64,000 bases of DNA, taken from contig NZ_JAGSND010000009.1 of assembly GCF_018128545.1 (NCBI RefSeq), positions 62,001 through 126,000 of the forward strand. The letters are read 5' to 3'. The notes beneath the pieces are model-generated. The model saw only the letters and a list, made by a program, of their open reading frames with translations. It was not told the DNA's origin and did not search any database. This document shows, one piece after another, positions 46,190 to 54,034 of the stretch (its first letter is position 1; each line of letters opens with the position of its first letter). The stretch is from Sinanaerobacter chloroacetimidivorans. GTDB taxonomy: Bacteria; Bacillota; Clostridia; Peptostreptococcales; Anaerovoracaceae. The position numbers were made by a program, and so were the translations under genes.

Positions 46190-47115
46190 TGTCTGAAAAA
46201 ATGGCAACCAGACAAGCGTACGGAGAAGTTCTCCTGGAGCTTGGTGAGAAGAATAAGAATATTATTGTTATGGACGCGGATTTGTCGAAATCTACCATGA
46301 CCACCCATTTTGCCGGTAAATATCCGGACAGATTTTTCAATATGGGGATCTCCGAGCAAAATTTATTTGGCGTCGCCGCAGGTCTTGCGCACTCCGGAAA
46401 AATAGTTTTTGCAAGTACGTTTGCCATGTTTGCGGCAGGCAGGGCTTTTGAAATTATCCGTAACTCTATCGGCTATACCAAGGCAAATGTCAAGATTTGT
46501 GCAACCCATGCGGGCATCACCGTGGGAGAAGACGGGGGGAGCCACCAGACCATTGAAGATATAGCCTTGATGCGAACCATTCCGGGAATGACGGTGATCA
46601 GTCCTGCAGACGGTGCCTCTGCAAAAATTCTCATCGAAGAGGCAGCAGCTATGCAGGGTCCTGTCTTTGTAAGATTGGGCAGAGCTGCAGTTCCCGGTAT
46701 TTACGAGGCTGACAGCGAGGTCAAAATAGGGAAAGGCATGTGTGTGAACGAAGGGTCCGATTATACCGTCATCGCAACGGGCATTATGGTAAATGAAGCT
46801 CTGCAGGCGGCAACAATCCTCAAAGAAGAAGGAATCAGCCTGCGGGTTATCGATATGCATACCATTAAGCCTATTGATGCGGATATTATCATTCAGGCTG
46901 CAAAGGAAACAAAAGGCATCGTTACGGCAGAGGAACATTCTGTCGTTGGCGGGCTGGGGTCAGCAGTTTCTGAAGTAGTTGCAAAACATGCACCTGTAAA
47001 AATGGCTTTTGTTGGTTTGCAGGATACCTTTGGAGAATCCGGAAAACCGGCAGAACTGATGGAAAAATATGGACTTACCGCAAAAGACATTGTGGCTGCC
47101 GTAAAAGGATTGTAA
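46189..47115 (+). CDS. Transketolase, C-terminal (pyrimidine-binding) subunit
   Basis: 308 residues: MATRQAYGEVLLELGEKN, ADLSKSTMTTHFAGKYP, FNMGISEQNLFGVAAGLA with the catalytic Glu, ICATHAGITVGEDGGSHQ, and a C-terminal transketolase domain (ITLRVIDMHTIKPID-type, here LRVIDMHTIKPIDADII). ATG 46189 overlaps the preceding TAA by one base, and GGAGGTGA at 46174-46181 gives 7-base spacing. An earlier ATG at 46183 is too close to that site. Confidence 0.95.
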   Translation: MSEKMATRQAYGEVLLELGEKNKNIIVMDADLSKSTMTTHFAGKYPDRFFNMGISEQNLFGVAAGLAHSGKIVFASTFAMFAAGRAFEIIRNSIGYTKANVKICATHAGITVGEDGGSHQTIEDIALMRTIPGMTVISPADGASAKILIEEAAAMQGPVFVRLGRAAVPGIYEADSEVKIGKGMCVNEGSDYTVIATGIMVNEALQAATILKEEGISLRVIDMHTIKPIDADIIIQAAKETKGIVTAEEHSVVGGLGSAVSEVVAKHAPVKMAFVGLQDTFGESGKPAELMEKYGLTAKDIVAAVKGL

Positions 47116-47153
47116 AGTAAAATAAGGAATCTAAAGAAATTAAGAATAATAAG

Positions 47154-47206
47154 CTCCCTCCCTGAATAAATTTTAATAAGAATTTATGGCAGGAGGGAGT
47201 TTTTAT
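47154..47206 (+). terminator. Terminator whose 3' arm is also the next gene's ribosome site
   Basis: CTCCCTCC (47154-47161) pairs with GGAGGGAG (47192-47199), continued inward by TG/CA and ATAAATT/AATTTAT with small bulges, then TTTTTATT. The GGAGGGAG arm lies 8 bases before the GTG at 47208, so the fold would also hide that ribosome site. Confidence 0.85.
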
Positions 47207-47207
47207 T

Positions 47208-47684
47208 GTGAGTAAGACAGGTGTTTTGAGAAAAATGCGTAAGCCAAACAAGAAAATGGTAATCATAATAGTTATAATCATAATTGCAATAGTTGCAGTT
47301 ATGGCAGGGATGAATATTTTTAAGGGTGATGAGAAGGTGAACTACAAGGTATTGGGAGAGACAGAAATTCCTCAACAGATTGCCAGCCAAGTGATACCGG
47401 AATACCGTACACTGGAAAGAGCATTGGCATGTATGGTGGATGACAAAATTTATGTCATTGCATCCCGTGGAGAGAAACCGACCTCAGGATATGACGTGGC
47501 CATAGAAAAGATGGAAGTCACCGAAGAAGACGGCCTGAAAACATTAGTTGTGTTTACGGAATTCAAGGATCCTCAGCCTGGTACGGCTCTGACTCAGGTG
47601 TTGACCTATCCGCTGCAGGTAGCCGAAACCGATCTTGCTGTATTACCGGATCAGATCGAATTAAAGGTCCAGTATACAGAGTAA
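47208..47684 (+). CDS. PrcB-type (protease complex subunit) membrane-anchored protein
   Basis: 158 residues: short basic N-terminus, one very hydrophobic transmembrane helix (about 17-37), then an extracytoplasmic domain with KIYVIASRGEKPTSGYDVAIEKM, VVFTEFKDPQPGTALTQVLTYP. The GxKPTxGY and DPxPGxxxxxxxTYP motifs are those of the PrcB C-terminal domain, first seen in a Treponema protease complex and common in Firmicutes. GTG start behind GGAGGGAG. Role unknown. Confidence 0.85.
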   Translation: MSKTGVLRKMRKPNKKMVIIIVIIIIAIVAVMAGMNIFKGDEKVNYKVLGETEIPQQIASQVIPEYRTLERALACMVDDKIYVIASRGEKPTSGYDVAIEKMEVTEEDGLKTLVVFTEFKDPQPGTALTQVLTYPLQVAETDLAVLPDQIELKVQYTE

Positions 47685-47696
47685 TCAAATGTGATA

Positions 47697-47739
47697 AAAG
47701 CCGGTAATCGTATTGAAATGATACGGTTGCCGGCTTTTT
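47697..47739 (+). terminator. Terminator after the PrcB-like gene
   Basis: AAAGCCGG(T)AA-T-CGTAT (47697-47713) and ATACG-G-TTGCCGGCTTT (47721-47737) pair with minor mismatches, followed by TTTTTC. Confidence 0.9.
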
Positions 47740-47794
47740 CTGTCTCTTGATGATTCAAAAGATGTTTCAATTTTTATAAACACCCTTTTGTTGT

Positions 47795-47822
47795 TTGTTC
47801 TTTCTTCTTTTTATGGTATAGT
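47795..47822 (+). promoter_or_regulatory. Candidate promoter of the kinase-regulator pair
   Basis: TTGTTC (47795-47800), 16 bases, TATAGT (47817-47822), about 40 bases before the histidine kinase start. Confidence 0.5.
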
Positions 47823-47860
47823 AAATTCAAGCACCTATATGGATTTATCTGGAAGATCTT

Positions 47861-49639
47861 ATGCTGAGGGATAGGTTTATGAAGAACATTACTCTTAAAA
47901 TTATATTGTCTTTGGTATGCTGCTCATTTATCATTACTCTTGTTTTAAGCTGGACTGCTGTTACAAACAGTAAAAATGTAATGAGAGGAGAAGTGAAGAA
48001 AGAGCTGCTATATGCATCCCAGAAATATGCCAATCAATTCAGTTCAGTACTGCAAACACAGGAAAATGTAGTTGATTTGATAAGCACAATGGTATCCGCT
48101 GAATTTGTCACGGAGGAATACGCGGATAACAGACCGGTGTTTCTTGCACTGGAAAAAAAACTGAATGAGATCATAAAACACTCGATGAAAACGATCCCCG
48201 AAACAAAGAGTCTTTACCTGACTTTTAACCCGGAAACAAGCGGTGGAAACGATGAGGTTTGGTACCTTAGAAATGAAAATGGCGAGGTCTTTTATATGGA
48301 AGCCGATAATACCGTAGATGAATGGCTGACGGAAGGAAACGAAGACAGCGATTATTATTATGATGCCATAAAAAACGGTAAAAATTGGAGCAGCGTCGAA
48401 TATGACATGTATCTCAATACCTATTCCGTAACCTATGCCAGCAGCTGCTGGGACAAAAATGGGGAACTGATTGGAGTTATGGGCACGGATATATTCATTG
48501 ACGATATCTTTGAGACGGTAAAAAATATTCAGCTTAATGAAGGCGGATCTGCGTTTTTAATGGATGAAAATTTTAATTATCTGGCCGGAAGTCAGCCGGA
48601 AAACCTTTTTAACGAAATGAAGCGAAACGGCGTTCTGAATCTGCTGCCGGAAATCGCTGATCCGAAGAGCAATAAAAATATAAGCCATTCCACAGTACAT
48701 AACGAAAGATATATAACCACCTATGCCGGTACGTCCAATGGATGGATTTTAGCATTGATTCAAAGTGAAGACAGCATGCTGCTCCCCATTAAGTACATGA
48801 ATCAAATGCTGATTGCAATGGCCCTTCTGATTCTTACCGGCGTTATCGCTTATGCTGTCTATTTCTCTGAAAGGTCTGTGATGCCTATTGTAAAAGAATA
48901 TGAGCAAAAGGACATTGTTTTACTTCATCAATCGAGACAGGCTAAGCTTGGAGAAATGGTCGGAAATATTGCACATCAGTGGAAACAGCCACTAAACGTA
49001 ATGAGCATAAGCCTCTCCAACCTCTGGGATGATTTCCGAAATGAGAAACTTACAGAAAAGCAGCTGAAAGATCATATTGAGAATATGAGGCTTTATATAA
49101 AGAACATGTCTAATACTGTGGATGATTTTGCTGAATTTTTAAAGCCGGCAAGAAAAAAACAGGAATTTTCATTAAATCAGGAGATCGAAACAGCCTTAAG
49201 CCTAATGGCCGAAAGCATTAAAATAAACAGAATTTCTGTAGAAGTGGAAAGTGAAGAGGAGCTCACCGTGTATGGCTACAGAAATGAGTTTTGTCAGGCG
49301 GTCTTTAATGTGCTTAATAATGCAAGGGATGCCATTATAGAATCAAATCCGGAAAGGCCGGAAATTAAAATACGAATTTATATCAAAAACAAAAATGAAG
49401 AAAAAGATACCGTTATCGATATCCTCAACAACGGCAAACCAATTGCAGATGAAGTGAAACCTCTGCTGTTCCAGCCGTACTATACGACAAAGGAAGAAAA
49501 AGGCGGGACCGGCATAGGCTTGTATCTGACAAGACAGATCATTGAAGTTCACATGAACGGAAGTATTGACCTCTTTAATACAGAGAGCGGGGTTTGCTGC
49601 AGAATCGTGGTTCCAAAGGAGGAAACGTATCATGAGTGA
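47861..49639 (+). CDS. Cache-domain sensor histidine kinase
   Basis: 592 residues. Transmembrane helix (about 12-34) and an extracytoplasmic dCache sensor (about 38-310; ETKSLYLTFNPETSGGNDEVW, VMGTDIFIDDIFETV). After a second membrane helix (about 316-336) comes a DHp domain with the phosphoacceptor His in GEMVGNIAHQWKQPLNVMS and HATPase_c (GTGIGLYLTRQIIEVHMNG). The HQWKQPLN motif marks the HisKA type of amino-acid and chemotaxis-like sensors. ATG 47879 is an alternative start. It overlaps the regulator gene by 8 bp. dCache domains commonly bind amino acids or carboxylates. Confidence 0.93.
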   Translation: MLRDRFMKNITLKIILSLVCCSFIITLVLSWTAVTNSKNVMRGEVKKELLYASQKYANQFSSVLQTQENVVDLISTMVSAEFVTEEYADNRPVFLALEKKLNEIIKHSMKTIPETKSLYLTFNPETSGGNDEVWYLRNENGEVFYMEADNTVDEWLTEGNEDSDYYYDAIKNGKNWSSVEYDMYLNTYSVTYASSCWDKNGELIGVMGTDIFIDDIFETVKNIQLNEGGSAFLMDENFNYLAGSQPENLFNEMKRNGVLNLLPEIADPKSNKNISHSTVHNERYITTYAGTSNGWILALIQSEDSMLLPIKYMNQMLIAMALLILTGVIAYAVYFSERSVMPIVKEYEQKDIVLLHQSRQAKLGEMVGNIAHQWKQPLNVMSISLSNLWDDFRNEKLTEKQLKDHIENMRLYIKNMSNTVDDFAEFLKPARKKQEFSLNQEIETALSLMAESIKINRISVEVESEEELTVYGYRNEFCQAVFNVLNNARDAIIESNPERPEIKIRIYIKNKNEEKDTVIDILNNGKPIADEVKPLLFQPYYTTKEEKGGTGIGLYLTRQIIEVHMNGSIDLFNTESGVCCRIVVPKEETYHE

Positions 49640-50393
49640 TTTAAAACAACTACGGGTTCTATATGTCGAAGATGATGAAGCAACAAGGGAAGCATTGTCA
49701 AAATTTATAAAGTTGAGGGTTGGAAAGTTGTTTACCGCTGCTTCCGGAGAAGAGGGAATCGAAAAATTTCATGAGTGCAGACCTGGTATATTAATTGCCG
49801 ACCTGATTATGCCGGGTCTGTCGGGTCTTGAAATGATAGGAGAAATCAGAAAAACGAACAAGGATTGCAGAATTCTGATAACTTCCACCATCAGTGAAGT
49901 TCATACCGTGCTTGAAGCCGTAGATCTTGGTATTGACCATTATATCATCAAGCCGATAGATACGGATGAACTGGAGAAAAAGCTGGAGTGTATGGCTGGT
50001 TCCATCGTAATGAGCAACCGAAAGGAGAGAGCGCAGTCTTTTCGCTTTGAGACCATTGCTCAAAAAGGGATCATGGAAGAAGCGATTCGCCGTGAATTTC
50101 TAAAGCTTATGAAAACTTACACCGGAAAAGGCCCCCAGGATGTTAAAGTGCTGCTTTTTGAAAATAAGGTAGAGATTATCGCTGTTGACGCCGTTACGGT
50201 TATGGAAAAAACTCTGTCTTCTAATAGAAAGAACCTATCCGTTGTGGAACAGTTCAGAAAACTTTTTTATGAGGAAATATCAATGAAACTGGAGGAAGTA
50301 GTCGGACTAGCCACTGGCTGCGGATCGAATCTGACCTCAGTGATTGTTGACGGAGTAAAAAGAATTGATAAAATAACATTGACAATCCAATGA
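49632..50393 (+). CDS. Response regulator receiver fused to a DUF2294 domain
   Basis: 253 residues: receiver domain (about 6-118) with the phosphoacceptor Asp in ILIADLIMPGLSGLEM and Lys in HYIIKPIDTDEL, then a C-terminal domain (about 140-250). That domain has FLKLMKTYTGKGPQDVKVLL, MEKTLSSN and LEEVVGLATGCGSNLTSVIVD, matching what I know of DUF2294 (Na-translocating-associated, function unknown). No DNA-binding domain. ATG 49632 is chosen over an upstream in-frame start because AAAGGAGG (49616-49623) lies 8 bases away. It pairs with the kinase by overlap. A terminator follows at 50509. Confidence 0.85.
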   Translation: MSDLKQLRVLYVEDDEATREALSKFIKLRVGKLFTAASGEEGIEKFHECRPGILIADLIMPGLSGLEMIGEIRKTNKDCRILITSTISEVHTVLEAVDLGIDHYIIKPIDTDELEKKLECMAGSIVMSNRKERAQSFRFETIAQKGIMEEAIRREFLKLMKTYTGKGPQDVKVLLFENKVEIIAVDAVTVMEKTLSSNRKNLSVVEQFRKLFYEEISMKLEEVVGLATGCGSNLTSVIVDGVKRIDKITLTIQ

Positions 50394-50467
50394 AAAATAT
50401 GGTAATGTCAATGTGAGGATTTTGCAAATCATGAATGAGGTGCAGGATTTAACACATCAAATGAATG

Positions 50468-50496
50468 TTGCAGTAATAGAATGAGAGTCTTATAGA
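50468..50496 (+). promoter_or_regulatory. Possible promoter upstream of the riboswitch leader
   Basis: TTGCAG (50468-50473), 17 bases, TATAGA (50491-50496). If used, the transcript would begin just before the terminator hairpin at 50509, which is odd, so it may be fortuitous. I see no better promoter between 50553 and 50595. Confidence 0.35.
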
Positions 50497-50508
50497 TTAG
50501 CTTTCTAC

Positions 50509-50552
50509 AGACCAACACTAAGCATTGCTATGCTTCGTGGTGGTCTTTTTTT
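50509..50552 (+). terminator. Terminator of the kinase/receiver-DUF2294 operon
   Basis: AGACCAACACTAAGCAT (50509-50525), loop TGCT, ATGCTTCGTGGTGGTCT (50530-50546) pairs with two internal mismatches, followed by TTTTTT. Confidence 0.88.
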
Positions 50553-50560
50553 ATTGCAAT

Positions 50561-50586
50561 AAACATTTGATTAAAACCAAATGTTT
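50561..50586. other. Inverted repeat just before the riboswitch
   Basis: AAACATTTG (50561-50569) and CAAATGTTT (50578-50586) are exact complements around an 8-base loop, between the upstream terminator and the riboswitch. It could be an operator or a 5' stem of the leader. Confidence 0.6.
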
Positions 50587-50594
50587 CGGATGAA

Positions 50595-50765
50595 AACAAC
50601 CCTAGACATTCTGTTAAATCAGAAGGCCGAAGAAGCAAAGGAAGGTGGTGGCAGTCACCTTCTGGAAACTGACAGGCGAAAGGAAGGTTGTTGGACGATA
50701 CTCTGGAGATGCTCCATTTAATTGGAGAGCCAACGGGGATATAACCAACAGGCAAAAGGACAGAG
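50595..50765 (+). ncRNA. Glycine-riboswitch-like leader, tandem aptamer arrangement
   Basis: Aptamer 1: P1 AACAACC (50595-50601) with GGTTGTT (50686-50692); inner stem CTGTTA (50611-50616) with TGACAG (50670-50675); conserved CCGAAGAAGCAA (50627-50638, consensus CCGAAGGNGCAA); hairpin GAAGGTG/CACCTTC (50641-50662); AGGCGAAAGGA (50674-50684). Aptamer 2: CTCTG (50701-50705) with CAGAG (50761-50765) and the exact 3' signature AGGCAAAAGGACAGAG (50750-50765). Its 5' core (GCCAACGGGGATA) departs from consensus. It precedes a dehydrogenase-permease-amidohydrolase set. The glycine class is recognised from conserved bases; ligand identity is unproven. Confidence 0.8.
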
Positions 50766-50826
50766 GAATTATGATACATAATTGGGTCATAGAAATATTT
50801 GGTTTCCAACTGCTGAGTAAGATTTA

Positions 50827-50861
50827 GCAGGCAATTCTAAATTGTTTTACTAGTTGCCTGC
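50827..50861 (+). promoter_or_regulatory. Expression-platform hairpin of the riboswitch
   Basis: GCAGGCAA (50827-50834) pairs with TTGCCTGC (50854-50861), with an inner AATT/AATT. There is no U-run, and it ends 10 bases before AAGGAGG (50872-50878), so control of translation initiation or a larger alternative fold is more likely than simple termination. Confidence 0.6.
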
Positions 50862-50886
50862 CGCCAAAAGCAAGGAGGAAAAAAAG

Positions 50887-52233
50887 ATGAGAATGTTATT
50901 AGTCGGAGCGGGAGCAGTAGGAGAATCTATCTTAAAAATTCTGGAATCCCGGGATCCAAACAGAGAGTGGCTGGAGCACGTTGTAGTAGCCGACTACAAT
51001 CTAAGTCGTGCCAGGGTGGTATGTGAGCATTTAAACAGCAGTGACAGGTATACGCCGGAGAAAGTGGATGCACACAATGAAAATGAGCTCATTGAGCTGA
51101 TTAAAAAGTTCCATTGTGATTTTGTAATGGATGCTGCGTCTCCATTTGTATCAAACAAGATCTTTGATGCAGCCTTTGAAGCGGGTGCAAAGTATGCAAA
51201 CATGGGAACCTGGTCCGTTCCGGTTGATCCGCCGCAGTATGGGATCGGATTGGAAAACTGCTACAAGGAGCCTATGACAAAGTATAACTTTGACAGGCAT
51301 GAGGCATGGGCTGAAAGAGGCAATATGGCATGTATCTGCCTTGGCATTGACCCTGGTGTTGTAAACGTATTCGCTAAATTTGCCGCAGAGTACTTATTTG
51401 ACGAACTCTATGAAGTACATGTAAAGGATGGGGGCAATCTCACCATACCAAGTGCCGGTGAAGATGACATTGCTTTCGGCTTTAACGTTTGGACCGTATT
51501 GGATGAATGCATCAATCCAAACGTCGAATGGAACAGAGATTATGGCTTTATTGTTGACAGGCCTTTTGCCGGAGAAGAAACTTTTGAGATGCCTGCCGGG
51601 GTTGGAATGAATACGCTTGTCAAGATTGAGCATGAAGAAACGGTTACCATTCCAAGATATCTTCAACAATATGGACTGAGAAGGTGCACCTATAAAATCG
51701 CCTTGGATGACAATTTGGTAAAGGCGCTAAAGGTAATCAATGCACTTGGTTTACGAAGCTTAAAACCGGTTGAGGTTGAAAATGTAAAGGTGATTCCAAG
51801 AGATGTGGTGGCAGCCTGTGCACCCCAGCCTAAAGATCTGGGAGATGAGATGATCGGCAAAATGTGTGTAGGAATCCACTGCAAGGGCCTGAAGGATGGA
51901 AAAACCAGAGAAGTGTTTATGTATCAGCCTTTTGACAATCAGATCTCCATGAAAAACTGGAAAATGCAGGTGGTAGTGGCGCAGACCGGCTTCGGAGCCG
52001 CAGTCGGTATTGAGCTCATCGGACGGGGTATTTGGAAGGATGCAGGCGTATTTTCACCAGAATATTTTGATCCGATTCCTTTCTTGCAGATTATGGATGA
52101 AGCCGGATTTGAATATGGAATCGTTGAAATGGATTCGGAATATAAAACGGTCAATGATAAAAAGATTATGGCTCAATTATTCAAGGACGCTGCCAAAATG
52201 CAAAACAATAAAAAGAAGACCATAACAGCATAA
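50887..52233 (+). CDS. Saccharopine-dehydrogenase-family oxidoreductase 4 (riboswitch-controlled)
   Basis: 448 residues. ATG 50887 is 8 bases after AAGGAGG; the in-frame TTG at 50854 lies in the leader hairpin and is rejected. Rossmann motif MLLVGAGAVGESILKIL, then FVMDAASPFVSNKIFDAAFE, CLGIDPGVVNVFAKFAAEYL, and a C-terminal AAVGIELIGRGIWKDAGVFS followed by PEYFDPIPFLQIM, the family's terminal block. It has longer loops than the three paralogues at 14-20 kb. It belongs to the NAD(P)-dependent saccharopine/lysine-6/carboxyspermidine dehydrogenase superfamily. A glycine-type riboswitch suggests glycine or a glycine-containing amine as effector or substrate (inference). Confidence 0.85.
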   Translation: MRMLLVGAGAVGESILKILESRDPNREWLEHVVVADYNLSRARVVCEHLNSSDRYTPEKVDAHNENELIELIKKFHCDFVMDAASPFVSNKIFDAAFEAGAKYANMGTWSVPVDPPQYGIGLENCYKEPMTKYNFDRHEAWAERGNMACICLGIDPGVVNVFAKFAAEYLFDELYEVHVKDGGNLTIPSAGEDDIAFGFNVWTVLDECINPNVEWNRDYGFIVDRPFAGEETFEMPAGVGMNTLVKIEHEETVTIPRYLQQYGLRRCTYKIALDDNLVKALKVINALGLRSLKPVEVENVKVIPRDVVAACAPQPKDLGDEMIGKMCVGIHCKGLKDGKTREVFMYQPFDNQISMKNWKMQVVVAQTGFGAAVGIELIGRGIWKDAGVFSPEYFDPIPFLQIMDEAGFEYGIVEMDSEYKTVNDKKIMAQLFKDAAKMQNNKKKTITA

Positions 52234-52292
52234 ACAGGGACGATAAAGAAAGGCCTTTATTTCTAAAATATTTGATAAAGGAGAATAAAAAA

Positions 52293-53993
52293 ATGAGCGA
52301 TAATCAAGTCCATGGGGTGGCCGGGCTAAAGAAGCATAAAATAAAGATACCTGGAATCGTTTTTATGATCTACTGTCTTGTTGCTGCAGGCGCTTTCGGC
52401 ATTGAAGAAATGATCCCAATCAGCGGGCCGGGACTTACTCTTTTAATGTTGGTTTTGTTTCCCATCTTCTGGGCATTTCCCATCAGTGAAATGGTAGCGG
52501 AACTGGGATCGGTTCTTCCGTCGGAGGGCGGTGCCTATGTATGGGCAAGAGAAGGATTGGGAGAATTCTGGGGGTGGCAGGTAGGTTTTTGGGGGACCAT
52601 TGGCACTTGGCTTCAACAGGCTATGTATGTAGTCCTTGTGGTAGGCTACATGGAGAAATTTATTCCCATGACTCCGGTAACGGCTTATGTATTTAAAATA
52701 TTAATCATCATTCTATTTACTGCCATTAATTTACTTGGGATCAAAGAAGTTTCGCGCGTCAGTACCGTTCTTTCCATTGCTGTGATTATTGGATTTTCTG
52801 TAGTGGCAATCGTGGGCTTCTTGAACTGGCAGTACAATCCCATCGTGCCGTTTATGAACGGTGAGAAAGACATTGTGGGTAATCTGGGCGGGTCTGTTTG
52901 CATCGCCATATGGATGTACTGCGGATACGAATGCATGTCTAATGTGGCAGGAGAAGTGGAAGATCCACAGGTAATTCCGAAGGGCTTGATTATCGCCATG
53001 CCTCTTATTGCGCTGAGTTACTTCCTTCCTACCCTTGCAGGCCTCGCTTCCGTGGGTCAGTGGGAGAACTGGGCTACGGAAGGAGAAAATGCGGTAGGCT
53101 ACATGGATGTTCTGATCCAGCATCTGGGGCCTGCTTTCGGGATTGCTTTCATGGTGATTGCAATCCTATCCCAGTGTTCTATTTTCAACGCATATATAGC
53201 ATCAGGCTCCAGAGGTTTTTTTGTAATGGCGGATGATCATTTGTTCCCCAGGTTTATGGTAAAAGTCAGCAAAAAAAGAAAGGTTCCGGCAGTGAGCATT
53301 CTTATCATGGCTTTCTTTACCATATTACTGTGTCAATGGGATTTCACCACTCTGGTTATGGCGACAACTCCTCTGATGCTGTATTTATATATGGCTATCG
53401 CCGTAGCAACAAGAAGATTGCGAAAAAAATATCCCGTTGAAGAAAGAAAAGCCAAAGGATTATTTGTAATCCCCGGCGGCAGATTAGGACTTCACTTTAT
53501 GACAGCATCACCTTTTCTTATTTCCATCATCGCCCTTTATGTGAATGGAACAGAGTATTTTATTTCGGGTTTTTTAATGCTGGCTGTCAGCCTGGCGGGA
53601 TATTTGGTTTGCAAATGGATTTACGGAGGTCTTTCTATAGAGGATCCTGTCAATCATCCCCTAAATCCCAAAACGAAATTGGCCTTTGGAGATATGATGC
53701 AGATCGGCGTGTATCTCACGTTATGCGGTTTTGTCGCTTTATTGGGTTCTGTTTTCCTGTATCTGTACGAAGGCGAATGGGGAGAGAGCTATTATCTTGA
53801 AGAATACGGCTGCGGGTTTTTCAGCAACTTCTGGGGTATGCTGGATACCTGCAGGATTGGCGGCATTCTTCTGCTGGCAGCGGGAATTATCGTATATTTT
53901 ATAGGAAAAAAGATCGAAGTACCAACACAAAAAGAGCAGGACACAAGAGAATCCATCCATTATATTGACGATCTGAGCGGAGAAATCAAGTAA
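52293..53993 (+). CDS. APC-superfamily amino acid permease
   Basis: 566 residues with about 12-14 hydrophobic segments. Conserved APC features: KIPGIVFMIYCLVAAGAFGI with the unwound TM1, SELGSVLPSEGGAYVWAREGLG (here MVAELGSVLPSEGGAYVW), FWGWQVGFWGT, and TAINLLGIKEVSRVS. ATG 52293 follows AAAGGAG by about 8 bases; the in-frame TTG at 52272 is rejected. It is the second gene behind the riboswitch leader, 59 bp after the dehydrogenase. It probably imports the amino acid or amine used by that enzyme. The C-terminal segment is longer than usual. Confidence 0.92.
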   Translation: MSDNQVHGVAGLKKHKIKIPGIVFMIYCLVAAGAFGIEEMIPISGPGLTLLMLVLFPIFWAFPISEMVAELGSVLPSEGGAYVWAREGLGEFWGWQVGFWGTIGTWLQQAMYVVLVVGYMEKFIPMTPVTAYVFKILIIILFTAINLLGIKEVSRVSTVLSIAVIIGFSVVAIVGFLNWQYNPIVPFMNGEKDIVGNLGGSVCIAIWMYCGYECMSNVAGEVEDPQVIPKGLIIAMPLIALSYFLPTLAGLASVGQWENWATEGENAVGYMDVLIQHLGPAFGIAFMVIAILSQCSIFNAYIASGSRGFFVMADDHLFPRFMVKVSKKRKVPAVSILIMAFFTILLCQWDFTTLVMATTPLMLYLYMAIAVATRRLRKKYPVEERKAKGLFVIPGGRLGLHFMTASPFLISIIALYVNGTEYFISGFLMLAVSLAGYLVCKWIYGGLSIEDPVNHPLNPKTKLAFGDMMQIGVYLTLCGFVALLGSVFLYLYEGEWGESYYLEEYGCGFFSNFWGMLDTCRIGGILLLAAGIIVYFIGKKIEVPTQKEQDTRESIHYIDDLSGEIK

Positions 53994-54034
53994 AATTCAG
54001 ATCAAAGTTCAGATAGTAAGGAGGAAAGAAAAGA

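Noticed and set aside
50468-50496. Certain assignment of TTGCAG-N17-TATAGA as the riboswitch promoter
   Set aside because: The transcript would run directly into the terminator at 50509-50552, so it is kept only as a low-confidence feature.
50595-50765. Lysine riboswitch (L-box) for the dehydrogenase leader
   Set aside because: L-box landmarks such as AGAGGUGCGA were not found, whereas glycine-type boxes CCGAAGNAGCAA and AGGCAAAAGGACAGAG were.
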